From UBA5336 sp039815055 (GTDB lineage Bacteria > Pseudomonadota > Alphaproteobacteria > Caulobacterales > Hyphomonadaceae): a stretch of 64,000 nucleotides of DNA. The notes under the pieces are model-generated. The model had not been told where the DNA came from and did no database searches. It was given only the letters and a program-made list of their open reading frames with translations. A program made the translations under genes and the position numbers. Positions 53,315 to 62,650 of the stretch are shown in pieces. The DNA is taken from positions 1 through 64,000 of the forward strand of contig JBCCAA010000005.1 of NCBI GenBank assembly GCA_039815055.1, in the 5' to 3' direction. Position 1 is the stretch's first letter. Every line of letters begins with the position of its first letter.

Positions 53315-54442
53315 CTATTGAACCCGGTTGAGCGGCAGGTAAGGCACCGCGCCGGAATCGCTGTCGAGAATGGTCTTTTCGGCATTTCCGAGGACCTTTT
53401 CCATGGTTTCCAGATACATCCGCTCTCGCGTGACCTGCGGCGCCTGGCGATACTCGTTGTAGATCGAGGTAAAGCGCGCGGCTTCACCCGATGCATCGGC
53501 AATTACCTGCTCTCGATACCCTTCGGCCTGTTGCAGAATGATCTGCGCCTGACCACGGGCTTCAGGAACGATCTGATTTGCAAACCGCGTAGCCTGGTTG
53601 ATGTTGGCCGCAGCATCCTGCTCGGCCCGGTTCACGTCGTTAAACGCTTCGATCACCTGTTGGGGCGGGTCAGACCGGGCAATCTGAACGTCGATGATGT
53701 CGATCCCTGCGCGATATTCATCCAGCAACGCTTGCACTTGGTCTTGCACTTCGCTCTGAACGACATCCCGCTCGGTCGTGATGACGTTCTGCAGGGCCGA
53801 TTTGCCAACCACTTCGCGCATCACAGACTCTGCCACCATTTGCACGGCGGCTTCAGGCTCTTTCACGTTGAGGATATAGTCTTCGGGGTTTGCCGGACGG
53901 ACTTTCCAGAACACGGAGAACTGAATGTCGACGATGTTCTCGTCTTCGGTGATCATCAGGCTCTCATCGCGCGAGCCACCAATGTTGATCTGGCGCTGCT
54001 CCTGCACGTCCACCAGTTCGTGGGTCTCGATCGGCACTGGCAGGTGAACCCGCAGGCCCGGAGGCAAATTGGTCTTGTGCTCACCAAATCGGAAGATCAC
54101 GGCTTGTTCGCCGGGCTGAACGACAACAACACCGGTCGCAAGCCAGGCAAGTAGTGCCACAAGGGCAACCACGATAAAGCCGAACGGGCCGAATCCACGG
54201 CCTACACCGCGGCCTTTGCCGCCGCCTCCGCCGCCGACGCGGCGAAACCGTTCCTGCATGCGGCGCATCTGCTCTTCGAGGTCGGGGCCACCGCCGCCGC
54301 CTCCGCTGCCGCCACCACCGCCTGGGCGGTTCCAGGGCGATCCGCCATTGCCGTTTCCGCCGGACCCTCCAGATCCACCAGAGCCCCAGGGGCCTCCAGC
54401 TGAGTGGGGCGCGTCGCCTCCATTTTCATCCTTCCAGGGCAT
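53315..54442 (-). CDS. hflK: Protease modulator HflK
   Basis: 375 residues. Gly-rich N-terminal cytoplasmic stretch of roughly 50 residues (encoded by a long near-repetitive GGC/GGT tract), transmembrane helix at about 85-103, then the SPFH domain (F-R-F-G-E-H-K-T, V-F-W-K-V-R-P-A-N-P-E-D-Y) and helical tail. It partners HflC in the FtsH-regulating complex. The mrp gene is divergent, 113 nt away. Confidence 0.95.
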   Translation of the reverse strand: MPWKDENGGDAPHSAGGPWGSGGSGGSGGNGNGGSPWNRPGGGGGSGGGGGGPDLEEQMRRMQERFRRVGGGGGGKGRGVGRGFGPFGFIVVALVALLAWLATGVVVVQPGEQAVIFRFGEHKTNLPPGLRVHLPVPIETHELVDVQEQRQINIGGSRDESLMITEDENIVDIQFSVFWKVRPANPEDYILNVKEPEAAVQMVAESVMREVVGKSALQNVITTERDVVQSEVQDQVQALLDEYRAGIDIIDVQIARSDPPQQVIEAFNDVNRAEQDAAANINQATRFANQIVPEARGQAQIILQQAEGYREQVIADASGEAARFTSIYNEYRQAPQVTRERMYLETMEKVLGNAEKTILDSDSGAVPYLPLNRVQ

Positions 54443-54489
54443 CTATGGCCGTCTCCTTGCGTGTAGTTTGAGTGTGAAAGTGTTGGGAT

Positions 54490-54545
54490 TTGATGGGGTT
54501 GATCTCTATGTGGTCCATGAAGACCCCTCCATCAAGGCGGTAAGC
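54490..54545. repeat. Inverted repeat in the mrp 5' region
   Basis: TTGATGG (54490-54496) and CCATCAA (54539-54545) are perfect complements separated by 42 nt, with GGT/ACC able to pair just inside. It ends 10 nt before the mrp ATG, so in mRNA it would form a stem next to the ribosome binding site. Confidence 0.35.
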
Positions 54546-54555
54546 AGGACCAAAC

Positions 54556-55740
54556 ATGCTGCGCGGCAAACGCAAATCCCCCGAAGCCCTGGCAAAAGAT
54601 GTCGAAACGGCGCTGGGATCGCCCGTCTGGCTGCAGGGTGTGACCGTCAATGCCGATGGGCGTGCGGTGCTGGTGATCGAGGCTGACCCGGGCGATCTGA
54701 CGCGCTTTGAAGCGCTGAGAATGGAGGCCGAAAGCACCGCCCGGTCGGTTAAAGGGATCACTGAGGCCGATGCCGTATTGACCGCAACCACCCCGCCGCC
54801 AGCGCCCCGACCCACATCGATTCCGTTGACGCCATCGCCGCCCACCAGCACTCGCCGGGTAAAAAAAGGCGCGCGTCTGTCTGATGATGCGCTCGGCCAG
54901 GGTCAGGTCGGCGCGCCGCTTTCAAGCATAGATCCTATCGCCGGAATCAAGCGCATTCTTGTGATTGCCAGCGCCAAGGGCGGGGTTGGCAAGTCAACCG
55001 TGGCGGTAAATCTGGCGGCTGCGATGGCCAAGGTTGGCATGAAAGTCGGACTGCTGGACGCCGACATTTATGGCCCGTCCATTCCCACCATGCTTGGCAC
55101 GGCCGACGCCCACCCGGCCACCACCGCGAATGACAAACTCGCGCCTGTTGAGGCCCATGGACTGAAAACCCTGTCGATTGGCTATCTGTCCGATCCAGAC
55201 GCGCCGATGATCTGGCGCGGACCGATCGTCATGTCGGCGATTACGCAAATGCTGAACGATGCCGCATGGGGCAGCGACAGCGAACCGTTGGACGTGTTGA
55301 TCATCGACACACCGCCCGGCACCGGCGATGCCCAACTCACCCTGGCCCAGCGTATGCCGGTCACAGCCGCGATTCTTGTCACAACGCCCCAGGAAGTGGC
55401 ATTGGCAGATGTACGACGCGGCGCCGCAATGTTTGCCAAAACCCATGTGCCCGTGCTGGGCGTGGTCGAGACAATGAGCTGGTTTGAGGATCCCGCGGGC
55501 GGGCGCCACCATTTGATGGGCGAAGGCGGCGGCGTGCGAATGGCGGCTGCGCTGGGGCTGCCCCTGCTTGCCCAATTGCCAATGCTTCAGGCGATCCGCG
55601 AGGGCGGCGATGTGGGCACGCCCGCTGCGTTCACGGATGGGGCGGCTGGCCAACTTTTCAACACGCTGGCACACCAAACGGCCATCGCCCTAGATCAGCT
55701 CGACACGCTTCCACCGCCCGAAATCGTGTTCGAGGACTGA
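54556..55740 (+). CDS. mrp: Mrp/NBP35 family P-loop ATPase
   Basis: 394 residues. N-terminal MIP18-like domain (about 1-75), a Pro-rich linker (T-P-P-P-A-P-R-P-T), then the deviant Walker A S-A-K-G-G-V-G-K-S-T, D-A-D-I-Y-G-P-S and I-I-D-T-P-P-G-T-G-D. It is an Fe-S cluster carrier in the family. The C-x-x-C pair that holds the bridging cluster in E. coli Mrp is replaced here by D-P-A-G-G-R-H-H, so cluster binding, if any, is different. A terminator follows. Confidence 0.9.
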   Translation: MLRGKRKSPEALAKDVETALGSPVWLQGVTVNADGRAVLVIEADPGDLTRFEALRMEAESTARSVKGITEADAVLTATTPPPAPRPTSIPLTPSPPTSTRRVKKGARLSDDALGQGQVGAPLSSIDPIAGIKRILVIASAKGGVGKSTVAVNLAAAMAKVGMKVGLLDADIYGPSIPTMLGTADAHPATTANDKLAPVEAHGLKTLSIGYLSDPDAPMIWRGPIVMSAITQMLNDAAWGSDSEPLDVLIIDTPPGTGDAQLTLAQRMPVTAAILVTTPQEVALADVRRGAAMFAKTHVPVLGVVETMSWFEDPAGGRHHLMGEGGGVRMAAALGLPLLAQLPMLQAIREGGDVGTPAAFTDGAAGQLFNTLAHQTAIALDQLDTLPPPEIVFED

Positions 55741-55744
55741 ACAG

Positions 55745-55780
55745 AAAACGCCCCCGGGCCAAGAGCCGAGGGCGCTTTTT
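55745..55780. terminator. Bidirectional terminator between mrp and DM13 gene
   Basis: Stem CGCCC (55749-55753) with GGGCG (55770-55774), with an inner CGG/CCG pairing, followed by CTTTTT on the plus strand and a shorter T-run on the minus strand. It closes the convergent pair mrp and DM13 gene. Confidence 0.7.
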
Positions 55781-55799
55781 CAATGACGTCGGTGATCGA

Positions 55800-56234
55800 C
55801 TAGAGGTCTGAACCACCCCAAAGCACGGAAAATGCCTCGCAGTGCACCAACACGGAACCAAAGTCGGCAAGGTTCACACCGGCCGGCACCTCGTACTCCT
55901 GCACACCGCGGGTTTTCACCAGTTCACCGAGCAGGATGGAGCCGTCGGTCGCATTGTTGCCGGTGGCGGTGTCGATGGAGTTGGGGGAGAGGAAGATTTT
56001 CAGGTCCGGGCCGTTGGACGCGCGGAAATCGTCAGAGAACTGGATGAAGGTGGACCCGTCACGCTCAATCACGGTGTAGCTACCGCGCAAGGTCTTGTTC
56101 TTGCGAACAAAGTCGCCAGAGGGCAGTTCGGCTGTGGCGGCAATCGTGGTCAGCGTGTCCGCTGATGCGGTTATGGCGGCTGCCGGGGCAGCAATCATGG
56201 CGATGGCGATGGCGGCGGATTTAAAAAGGCGCAT
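55800..56234 (-). CDS. Secreted DM13-domain protein
   Basis: 144 residues from ATG 56234, with GGAGTGAG 6 nt upstream; an upstream extension to 56306 lacks one. Sec signal peptide M-R-L-F-K-S-A-A-I-A-I-A-M. The mature part is one DM13 domain: G-S-Y-T-V-I-E-R-D-G, F-S-D-D-F-R-A-S-N-G-P-D-L-K-I-F-L-S-P, and V-H-C-E-A-F. DM13 domains are thought to act in electron transfer or ligand binding. It follows murC at 115 nt but looks unrelated to cell wall synthesis. Confidence 0.85.
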   Translation of the reverse strand: MRLFKSAAIAIAMIAAPAAAITASADTLTTIAATAELPSGDFVRKNKTLRGSYTVIERDGSTFIQFSDDFRASNGPDLKIFLSPNSIDTATGNNATDGSILLGELVKTRGVQEYEVPAGVNLADFGSVLVHCEAFSVLWGGSDL

Positions 56235-56349
56235 GGGTCTCACTCCAGTTTGCGATGGCGTCCCGTCCTGGGCACAACCAGCAGATGGATGAGAGACCGC
56301 GCACATACCAATAACGTGTTTTCACGGACAAGTGTGAGGTCTGTGAGGG

Positions 56350-57774
56350 CTAATTGGATAGAGCGGGCGCCAGCTGTCCAGCATGCGATGAAATGCTTCC
56401 TGCGCCGAGGCAGACGACCATGGCGCCCGGCTTGGCGCGCGCCCGAATCGCGTCGGGCAAGCCCTCCAGATCCTCCAGCACTGCCACGCCGCGATGGCCA
56501 TGGCGGCGGATCGAGGCCACCAGCGTTTCGTGGCTGATGCCCGGCATCGGCTCTTCGCCAGCGGCATAGACGGGAGAGATCAACACGTCGTCGGCGGCAT
56601 CGAAACAGGTGCTGAACGGCTCAAACAGATCGGCCAGCCGGGAGTAACGATGCGGCTGGTGCACCGCGATCAGCTGGCCGGAACCCACCATCGCCCGCGC
56701 CGCCTTCAGCACCGCCTCGATCTCAACCGGATGGTGGCCATAATCATCGATAATCCGAACTGGCTCTTGTCCTTCAACAGCACGCCACTCGCCCACCGCG
56801 GTGAAGCGCCGTTTCACCCCGCCGAAGCTTGCCAATGCCGAGCGCACCTGGTCATGGCTGGCGCCCAACTCCAGCGCCACGGTGATCGCCGCCAGGGCGT
56901 TCTGGACATTATGCTCGCCCGCCATGGGCAAGGTGAGGCGTTCAATCATGACCGGCTGCGCAGAGCCGGGCCGGCGCAGCGCAACATCGAAATGAGAGCC
57001 AGACAGGTCTGTCTTCAGGTTCACCGCGCGCACATCAGCCTGGCGATTGAACCCATAAGTGATCCTTCGCCGATCCGTGACGCGCGCGGCGAGCGCTTTG
57101 ACTTCAGGATGGTCGGTGCACAGCACGGCAAAGCCATAAAACGGCGTGTTCTCAACGAACGTGTCAAACGCGTCGCGAAGCGCGTCCATGCTGCCATAAT
57201 GGTCCATATGTTCGGCGTCGATATTGGTAACCACGGCGCAGGTCGGCGAGAGCTTCGTAAACGTGCCGTCGCTCTCATCGGCCTCGACCACCATCCACTC
57301 TCCTGCCCCGGCTTTGGCATTGGAGCCATAGGCGTTGACGATACCGCCATTGATCACGGTGGGGTCGATGCCAGAGCCATCGAGCAGCGCGGCAACCATG
57401 CTGGTCGTGGTGGTCTTGCCATGGGTGCCGGCGATACAGACCGTCCATTTCAGGCGCACCAGTTCGGCCAACATGTTTGAGCGGCGCACCACGGGAATGC
57501 CGGCGGCGCGCGCGGCAATCACTTCTGCATTGTCCGGCTTGATCGCGGTGGAAATGACCACGGCGCCAGCGCCGGCAACGTTTTCAGGCGCGTGGCCGAT
57601 ATGGATGGTGGCGCCCTTGGCTCGCAAGCGCTCGACAATCTCGCTGTCGCGGATGTCTGAGCCCTGCACATCATAGCCAAGCGTCATCATCACTTCAGCA
57701 ATGCCTGACATTCCGATGCCGCCAATACCGACAAGGTGGGCCGGGCCAAGATCAAAAGGGGAAGGATTTCGCAT
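56350..57774 (-). CDS. murC: UDP-N-acetylmuramate-L-alanine ligase
   Basis: 474 residues from ATG 57774; a GTG two codons upstream is an alternative. V-G-I-G-G-I-G-M-S-G-I-A, the ATP loop A-G-T-H-G-K-T-T-T-T, V-V-E-A-D-E-S-D-G-T and N-I-D-A-E-H-M-D. It adds L-Ala to UDP-MurNAc. The gene lies 20 nt after murG. In most alphaproteobacteria murB and ddl follow; here the next gene is a DM13 protein. Confidence 0.96.
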   Translation of the reverse strand: MRNPSPFDLGPAHLVGIGGIGMSGIAEVMMTLGYDVQGSDIRDSEIVERLRAKGATIHIGHAPENVAGAGAVVISTAIKPDNAEVIAARAAGIPVVRRSNMLAELVRLKWTVCIAGTHGKTTTTSMVAALLDGSGIDPTVINGGIVNAYGSNAKAGAGEWMVVEADESDGTFTKLSPTCAVVTNIDAEHMDHYGSMDALRDAFDTFVENTPFYGFAVLCTDHPEVKALAARVTDRRRITYGFNRQADVRAVNLKTDLSGSHFDVALRRPGSAQPVMIERLTLPMAGEHNVQNALAAITVALELGASHDQVRSALASFGGVKRRFTAVGEWRAVEGQEPVRIIDDYGHHPVEIEAVLKAARAMVGSGQLIAVHQPHRYSRLADLFEPFSTCFDAADDVLISPVYAAGEEPMPGISHETLVASIRRHGHRGVAVLEDLEGLPDAIRARAKPGAMVVCLGAGSISSHAGQLAPALSN

Positions 57775-57794
57775 AAGCACGCGTTGAAGCGCGA

Positions 57795-58901
57795 TCAGGC
57801 GACGCTCGCAAGCCCCGCCACCCGCTCTGCCACATTCGCCAGGTCCGTTGCCGCTGTGACGGTGCCCACAGATTTGGCGGCTTCGGCGCGTTTTGTGAGG
57901 TCTTCAGGATCACTCAAACGGACGGCCAGCAATTCGCCAATCAGGTTTGGATAGAGGTTATCTTCCATCAGCAAATCCGCCGCGCCGACATCTGTCAGCG
58001 CGGCGGCATTGGCGGTCTGGTGGTCGTCCATGGCGATTTTCAGCGGGATCAGAATCGACGGACGCCCCACGGTGGCCAGTTCGGTCACCGTGCCGGCGCC
58101 CGACCGTGCAATCACGAAATGGGCCGCCGCCAGACGCTCTGCCATATTATTGAAAAACGTGTCGATATCGGCGGTTACGCCCGCATTGGCGTAGAGCTTT
58201 ACCACATCTACAACTTGTTCTTCACGCACCTGCTGAACCACGGTGAGGCGCGATCTGATATCATCGGGCAAGTGATTGCAAATGGCCAGCGGCAGAGCTT
58301 CACCGAGGATGCGCGAGCCCTGACTGCCGCCCGTGATCAGAAGGTTCAACGGGCCATTTGCATCAGGAAAAGGCCGGTCTCGCACCGCCACGATGGGCGC
58401 GCGCACCGGATTGCCGAGGGGCACATGGTCTGCGCCGCCGGGCAATTTATCAAGCCGCGTAAATCCGCTTGCCACCACGGCGGCATGGCCCGCAAAGCGT
58501 CGGTTCACGCGGCCGAGGACGGCGTTCTGTTCATGGATGATCAGCGGGATGCCTTCACGCCGTCCTGCCGCGAGCGCGGGAAAGGCAGGGTAGCCACCAA
58601 ATCCCGCCACCAGCGCCGGGCGAAACTCCCGCATCCTGGCGCGGGCCTGGCTGACCCCAGCATTCAGCTTTATCGCCGTGCCAGGCAACGTCCAGGGTTT
58701 GCGCAGGTTTGGGCTGGCCGCGTTCACTTCCAATTTCCAGTCGGCGGGGAAGTTGGCGCCGTATTTCAAACCCCGATCATCGCTGATCAGACCCACTTGC
58801 CAACCCCGCGAACGCATTTCTTCCGCAAAGCTGGCAGCGGGAAACATGTGTCCCCCCGTTCCGCCAGCTCCAATCACCACCAAGGGGGAAGGCTCAGCCA
58901 T
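57795..58901 (-). CDS. murG: UDP-N-acetylglucosamine transferase, lipid II synthesis
   Basis: 368 residues from ATG 58901 (GGAG 6-9 nt ahead), overlapping the ftsW stop by 8 nt. G-A-G-G-T-G-G-H-M-F-P-A is the N-terminal lipid-facing loop and I-T-G-G-S-Q-G-S the C-terminal UDP-sugar loop, with A-R-S-G-A-G-T-V-T-E-L. It converts lipid I to lipid II at the inner membrane. Confidence 0.96.
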   Translation of the reverse strand: MAEPSPLVVIGAGGTGGHMFPAASFAEEMRSRGWQVGLISDDRGLKYGANFPADWKLEVNAASPNLRKPWTLPGTAIKLNAGVSQARARMREFRPALVAGFGGYPAFPALAAGRREGIPLIIHEQNAVLGRVNRRFAGHAAVVASGFTRLDKLPGGADHVPLGNPVRAPIVAVRDRPFPDANGPLNLLITGGSQGSRILGEALPLAICNHLPDDIRSRLTVVQQVREEQVVDVVKLYANAGVTADIDTFFNNMAERLAAAHFVIARSGAGTVTELATVGRPSILIPLKIAMDDHQTANAAALTDVGAADLLMEDNLYPNLIGELLAVRLSDPEDLTKRAEAAKSVGTVTAATDLANVAERVAGLASVA

Positions 58902-60036
58902 ATCGTCTCCGATCGAGGGTGGGCCGGCGCACAAGCGCCAGAGCCAACCCCAAGGTCAGCGCAGTGCCGATCAGCGATGAACCGCCATAGGATACGAACG
59001 GCAGCGTCATCCCTTTCGGCGGGATCAAAGCGACATTTACACCGATGTTTATGACCGTTTGCAGGCCGAAAAGCGCAAAAAGTCCGCTCGCCGACGCCCG
59101 CGCAAACGGATCATCCACCTTGGACGCCAGCATCAAGCCGCGAAGGGCGATGAAGGCGAAGAAGCCCAGCAGAACGAGCGCGGCGATAAAGCCGTACTCC
59201 TCCACCATCACGGCAAACACGAAATCAGTATGGGCATCCGGCAGGCTGGTCTTCACCAGCCCCTCGCCCGGCCCGGCGCCGAAAAACCCACCGCGGGCAA
59301 TGGCCTCAGCCGCCTTGTCGATCTGGTAGGTGTCATAGGCACTGGGGTCGAGGAAGCTGTTCACGCGATAGCGCACATGGGGAAACGCGGCATATAGAAT
59401 GCCCGCAAGCGCAGTTCCACCACCCATGAAGATCGCCGCCCAGCGCAACGGCAACCCGGACACAAAGAACACCGCCATGAACGCAGCGGTCAGCAGCACA
59501 GCCTGGCCAACATCTGGCTGAATGAGCAACAGCCCCATCGTGGCCGCATAGAGGCTGAACGCCAAAATGGTCCACGGCCCATCGGGGTAGTATTGGCGTT
59601 GCGCCAGCAACCAGCCAGACAAGACGATCAATGCAGGCTTCACCATTTCGCTGGGCTGCAGGGAAAACCCGGCCAGCCGAATCCAGCGCTGGGCGCCCTT
59701 GGCCTCATGACCAAAAAGAATGATCACGGCCATGAGCGCGAGCGCCAGAATGAACACAAACGCCGCTGCGCGCCGTGCCAGATGCCGGTCCAGAATAGAT
59801 GCCCCCATCAACAGGACAAACGCCCCGGAGACGAATACGCTTTGGCGCAGAACGAAGTGATAGGTGTCATAACCCAGCCGTTCAGCGGCAGGCGGCCCCG
59901 CGGCGAGCGACATTAAAAGGCCGATGCCCATCAGGCTGACAGCCGCAAACAGGATCGGCCAATCGACAGTCCGACGCCACTCAGTGGTCCAGGACAAATC
60001 GGCCCGAGACAGGCCGGGCGCGGCCAATCCGGTCAT
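58894..60036 (-). CDS. ftsW: Peptidoglycan glycosyltransferase FtsW
   Basis: 380 residues, about ten transmembrane helices. Q-P-D-V-G-Q-A-V-L and the large periplasmic loop, V-K-T-S-L-P-D-A-H-T-D-F-V-F-A-V-M-V-E-E-Y-G-F and P-F-V-S-Y-G-G-S-S-L are SEDS hallmarks. It polymerises septal glycan strands. Start overlaps the murD stop (ATGA). Position between murD and murG marks it as FtsW rather than RodA. Confidence 0.95.
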   Translation of the reverse strand: MTGLAAPGLSRADLSWTTEWRRTVDWPILFAAVSLMGIGLLMSLAAGPPAAERLGYDTYHFVLRQSVFVSGAFVLLMGASILDRHLARRAAAFVFILALALMAVIILFGHEAKGAQRWIRLAGFSLQPSEMVKPALIVLSGWLLAQRQYYPDGPWTILAFSLYAATMGLLLIQPDVGQAVLLTAAFMAVFFVSGLPLRWAAIFMGGGTALAGILYAAFPHVRYRVNSFLDPSAYDTYQIDKAAEAIARGGFFGAGPGEGLVKTSLPDAHTDFVFAVMVEEYGFIAALVLLGFFAFIALRGLMLASKVDDPFARASASGLFALFGLQTVINIGVNVALIPPKGMTLPFVSYGGSSLIGTALTLGLALALVRRPTLDRRRYG

Positions 60037-61445
60037 GCGCCCTCCATCACGGCCGGCTCATCCAGTCTCTGCACGGCCATTTTGAACGCTTCTCCGCGCG
60101 CTTCGAAACTCACGAACTGGTCGAAACTGGCACAGGCTGGCGAAAGAATGATCACGGATTTGACGCCGCGATCCTGGCTGGCGTCCTGATAGGCCGCTCG
60201 CACAGCCGAATCCAGCGTGCCGCATTTGCGCACAGGCGCCTTCCCCTTCAGGGTTTGTGCGAATGTGTCTTCGGCTTCACCGATCAGATAAGCGCGCTCA
60301 ACCTTGTGGAAATACGGCTCCAGCGGCGCAATGCCTTCGGCTTTCGCCTGCCCGCCAGCGATCCAGTACACGCGGTCATAGGCCTTGAGCGCCTGCTCGG
60401 CCGCCTGGGCATTGGTGGCCTTGCTGTCATTGATGAACTGTACGCCATCGAGATCAGCAACCATTTCGAGCCGGTGAGGCAGTCCGGGGAACGTCTCGAT
60501 GCCTTCAGCGATTTGCGCGCTGTCGAGGCCGAGCGCACGGCAGGCTGCATACGCCGCAGCGGCGTTTTGATGATTGTGGCGCCCCGGCATCGCGAGCGCT
60601 CGGCTGAGGTCGGCCACTTTGCGGGCCTTGCCCGAGAGGCTGTCGAACAGATGGGCTTCTACGGATGAGACGCCTTTACCAAGGGCAAATTCCGAAGATA
60701 CCTGCCAGACCCGGGACGGGCTCCGTTTCAGTTCCATGGACAGCGACTGGCCATAAACATCGTCGATGCCGACAATCGCCGTATCGCCGGGGCCCTGACC
60801 GGCGAAAATTCGCTTCTTGGCGGCGAGATATCCGTCCATGCCACCATGGCGATCAAGGTGGTCGGGCGACAGGTTCAGGAACACAGCCACGTCACAGCGC
60901 AAGGATTTCACGAGATCGAGTTGATACGATGACAGCTCCAGCACATAGACTGCATTGGCGTGCAGCGGCGCCATATCCAGCACACCGGTGCCGATATTGC
61001 CGCCCACGCGGGCGTCCATACCCGCCTGCTTAAGGATATGCCCGATCAACGCTGTGGTTGTCGATTTGCCATTGGTGCCAGTGATGCCGATCACTTTGGG
61101 GCGTCCGCGCTCTGGCAAGGCCTGAACTGCGCGGGCAAACAGTTCCATATCACCGACCACCGGCACATTCATGGCCTCTGCCATGCGGACAATCCGGTGC
61201 GGTTGCGGGAAACGATAGGGTACGCCCGGCGCAAGCACCAGAGCAGCAAAGTGCTGCCAGTCACGCTTGTTGATATCGCTGAGCACCACTCCGGCCGCTT
61301 CCGCCTTGGTGCGGGTCTCCACGTTATCATCCCAGGCATGCACGCGCGCACCGCCCGCCGTCAGCGCACGCGCCGCCGCCAGGCCTGAACGGCCCAGGCC
61401 GAATACGGCAACATCGCGCCCGGAATATTCGGTGACGGGGATCAT
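60033..61445 (-). CDS. murD: UDP-N-acetylmuramoyl-L-alanine-D-glutamate ligase
   Basis: 470 residues. N-terminal Rossmann domain V-F-G-L-G-R-S-G-L-A; ATP loop I-T-G-T-N-G-K-S-T-T-T; S-P-D-H-L-D-R-H-G; and F-I-N-D-S-K-A-T-N before the C-terminal domain. It adds D-Glu to UDP-MurNAc-L-Ala. Packed between mraY (11 nt) and ftsW (4-nt overlap). Confidence 0.96.
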   Translation of the reverse strand: MIPVTEYSGRDVAVFGLGRSGLAAARALTAGGARVHAWDDNVETRTKAEAAGVVLSDINKRDWQHFAALVLAPGVPYRFPQPHRIVRMAEAMNVPVVGDMELFARAVQALPERGRPKVIGITGTNGKSTTTALIGHILKQAGMDARVGGNIGTGVLDMAPLHANAVYVLELSSYQLDLVKSLRCDVAVFLNLSPDHLDRHGGMDGYLAAKKRIFAGQGPGDTAIVGIDDVYGQSLSMELKRSPSRVWQVSSEFALGKGVSSVEAHLFDSLSGKARKVADLSRALAMPGRHNHQNAAAAYAACRALGLDSAQIAEGIETFPGLPHRLEMVADLDGVQFINDSKATNAQAAEQALKAYDRVYWIAGGQAKAEGIAPLEPYFHKVERAYLIGEAEDTFAQTLKGKAPVRKCGTLDSAVRAAYQDASQDRGVKSVIILSPACASFDQFVSFEARGEAFKMAVQRLDEPAVMEGA

Positions 61446-61456
61446 AGCGCGGCGCG

Positions 61457-62650
61457 TTACCTCAGCTTCAAGGTCGCCAGACCGGCGAGAGAGAACAGGA
61501 CAGAAAGAATCCAGAAGCGCACAACCACCCGGGTCTCAGGCCAGTTTTTCTTCTGGAAATGATGGTGCAGCGGGGCCATTGCGAAGATGCGTTTTCCCTC
61601 ACCGGTGAGTTTTCGAGTGATCTTGAACCAGGAGACCTGAAGGATGACCGACAGGGCCTCCAGCACGAACAGTCCGCCTATCACGACCAGCGCAAACTCG
61701 TGCTTCACCGCAACGGCTACCACGCCCAAAAGTGCGCCGAGGCCAAGCGATCCGGTGTCGCCCATAAACACCTGCGCCGGATAGGCGTTGAACCACAAAA
61801 AGCCCATGCCCGCGCCAATCATTGCGCCAAGGATTACGGCAATTTCGCCAGTACCAGGCGCAAACTGAATGCCGAGATAGCCTGCGAAAATGAAGTTACC
61901 GGTCAGATACGCAATCAGGGCATAAGAAGCACTGGCAAACATCATCGGCACAATCGCAAGACCATCGAGCCCGTCGGTGAAGTTCACCGCATTGGCGGAC
62001 CCAACGATGACGAACATGCCGAACAGGATGAACACCACGCCCAAGGGCAGGAAATAGTCATTGATAAAAGGCACGGCGATACCGCCGGAAAATGCCTGGT
62101 CGTTGGGTTCAACGGATGTGACGGGTGCCAGCGCAGCGATCTGCTCGGCCAGAGGGTTCAGCACACCCCAGTCGGCATGGCCGATCGGAGTATGGGCGCC
62201 GTGAAGCCCCATAATAAAGGCCACAGCCAGCCCAGCGACCAGAAACTCTGCCAGCAACCTCACGCGGGCCGACACACCTGCATCGGTCTGCTTGGCCACT
62301 TTGGCGGCGTCATCGAGATAGCCGATGAAGGCAAAGCTCGCGGTGACGAACAAGATCACCCAGGAATAGGGATTCGACAGGTTGGCCCACAGCAGCGCGG
62401 CGACGAATAATCCGAGCCATATGATGAAACCGCCCATGGTCGGCGTGCCCCGTTTGGCCATCTGGTCTTCAAAGGACAGGTCACGAATGGGCTGGCCCTG
62501 ACCTTGACGGCGGCGCAGGGCATTGATGATCGGGCCGCCGAGCAAGGCAGCCATCAAGAACGCGGTCACCACCGCTCCGCCAGCGCGAAACGTGATGTAG
62601 TTCAGGAGGTTGAACACCCCCTGGTCGCTTGCCAGAAACTCATACAGCAT
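61457..62650 (-). CDS. mraY: Phospho-N-acetylmuramoyl-pentapeptide transferase
   Basis: 397 residues from ATG 62650, with GGGGG 5-9 nt ahead; an extended frame to 62752 lies over murF. Ten transmembrane helices; G-T-P-T-M-G-G, D-D-A-A-K-V, N-A-V-N-F-T-D-G-L-D-G-L and F-M-G-D-T-G-S-L-G-L-G are the Mg2+ and UDP-sugar sites; P-L-H-H-H-F-Q-K-K is the third motif. It makes lipid I. Starts inside the murF 3' end (11-nt overlap). Confidence 0.96.
   Translation of the reverse strand: MLYEFLASDQGVFNLLNYITFRAGGAVVTAFLMAALLGGPIINALRRRQGQGQPIRDLSFEDQMAKRGTPTMGGFIIWLGLFVAALLWANLSNPYSWVILFVTASFAFIGYLDDAAKVAKQTDAGVSARVRLLAEFLVAGLAVAFIMGLHGAHTPIGHADWGVLNPLAEQIAALAPVTSVEPNDQAFSGGIAVPFINDYFLPLGVVFILFGMFVIVGSANAVNFTDGLDGLAIVPMMFASASYALIAYLTGNFIFAGYLGIQFAPGTGEIAVILGAMIGAGMGFLWFNAYPAQVFMGDTGSLGLGALLGVVAVAVKHEFALVVIGGLFVLEALSVILQVSWFKITRKLTGEGKRIFAMAPLHHHFQKKNWPETRVVVRFWILSVLFSLAGLATLKLR

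Noticed and set aside
52724..54154. Long rightward open frame (about 476 codons) opposite hflK and hflC
   Set aside because: Antisense to two clear SPFH genes; composition His/Arg-rich without any motif. It is a by-product of GC-rich codon use.
54202..54442. Short tandem GGN-type repeats as a satellite or CRISPR-like array
   Set aside because: This is the coding tract for the Gly-rich N terminus of HflK, a normal feature of the family.
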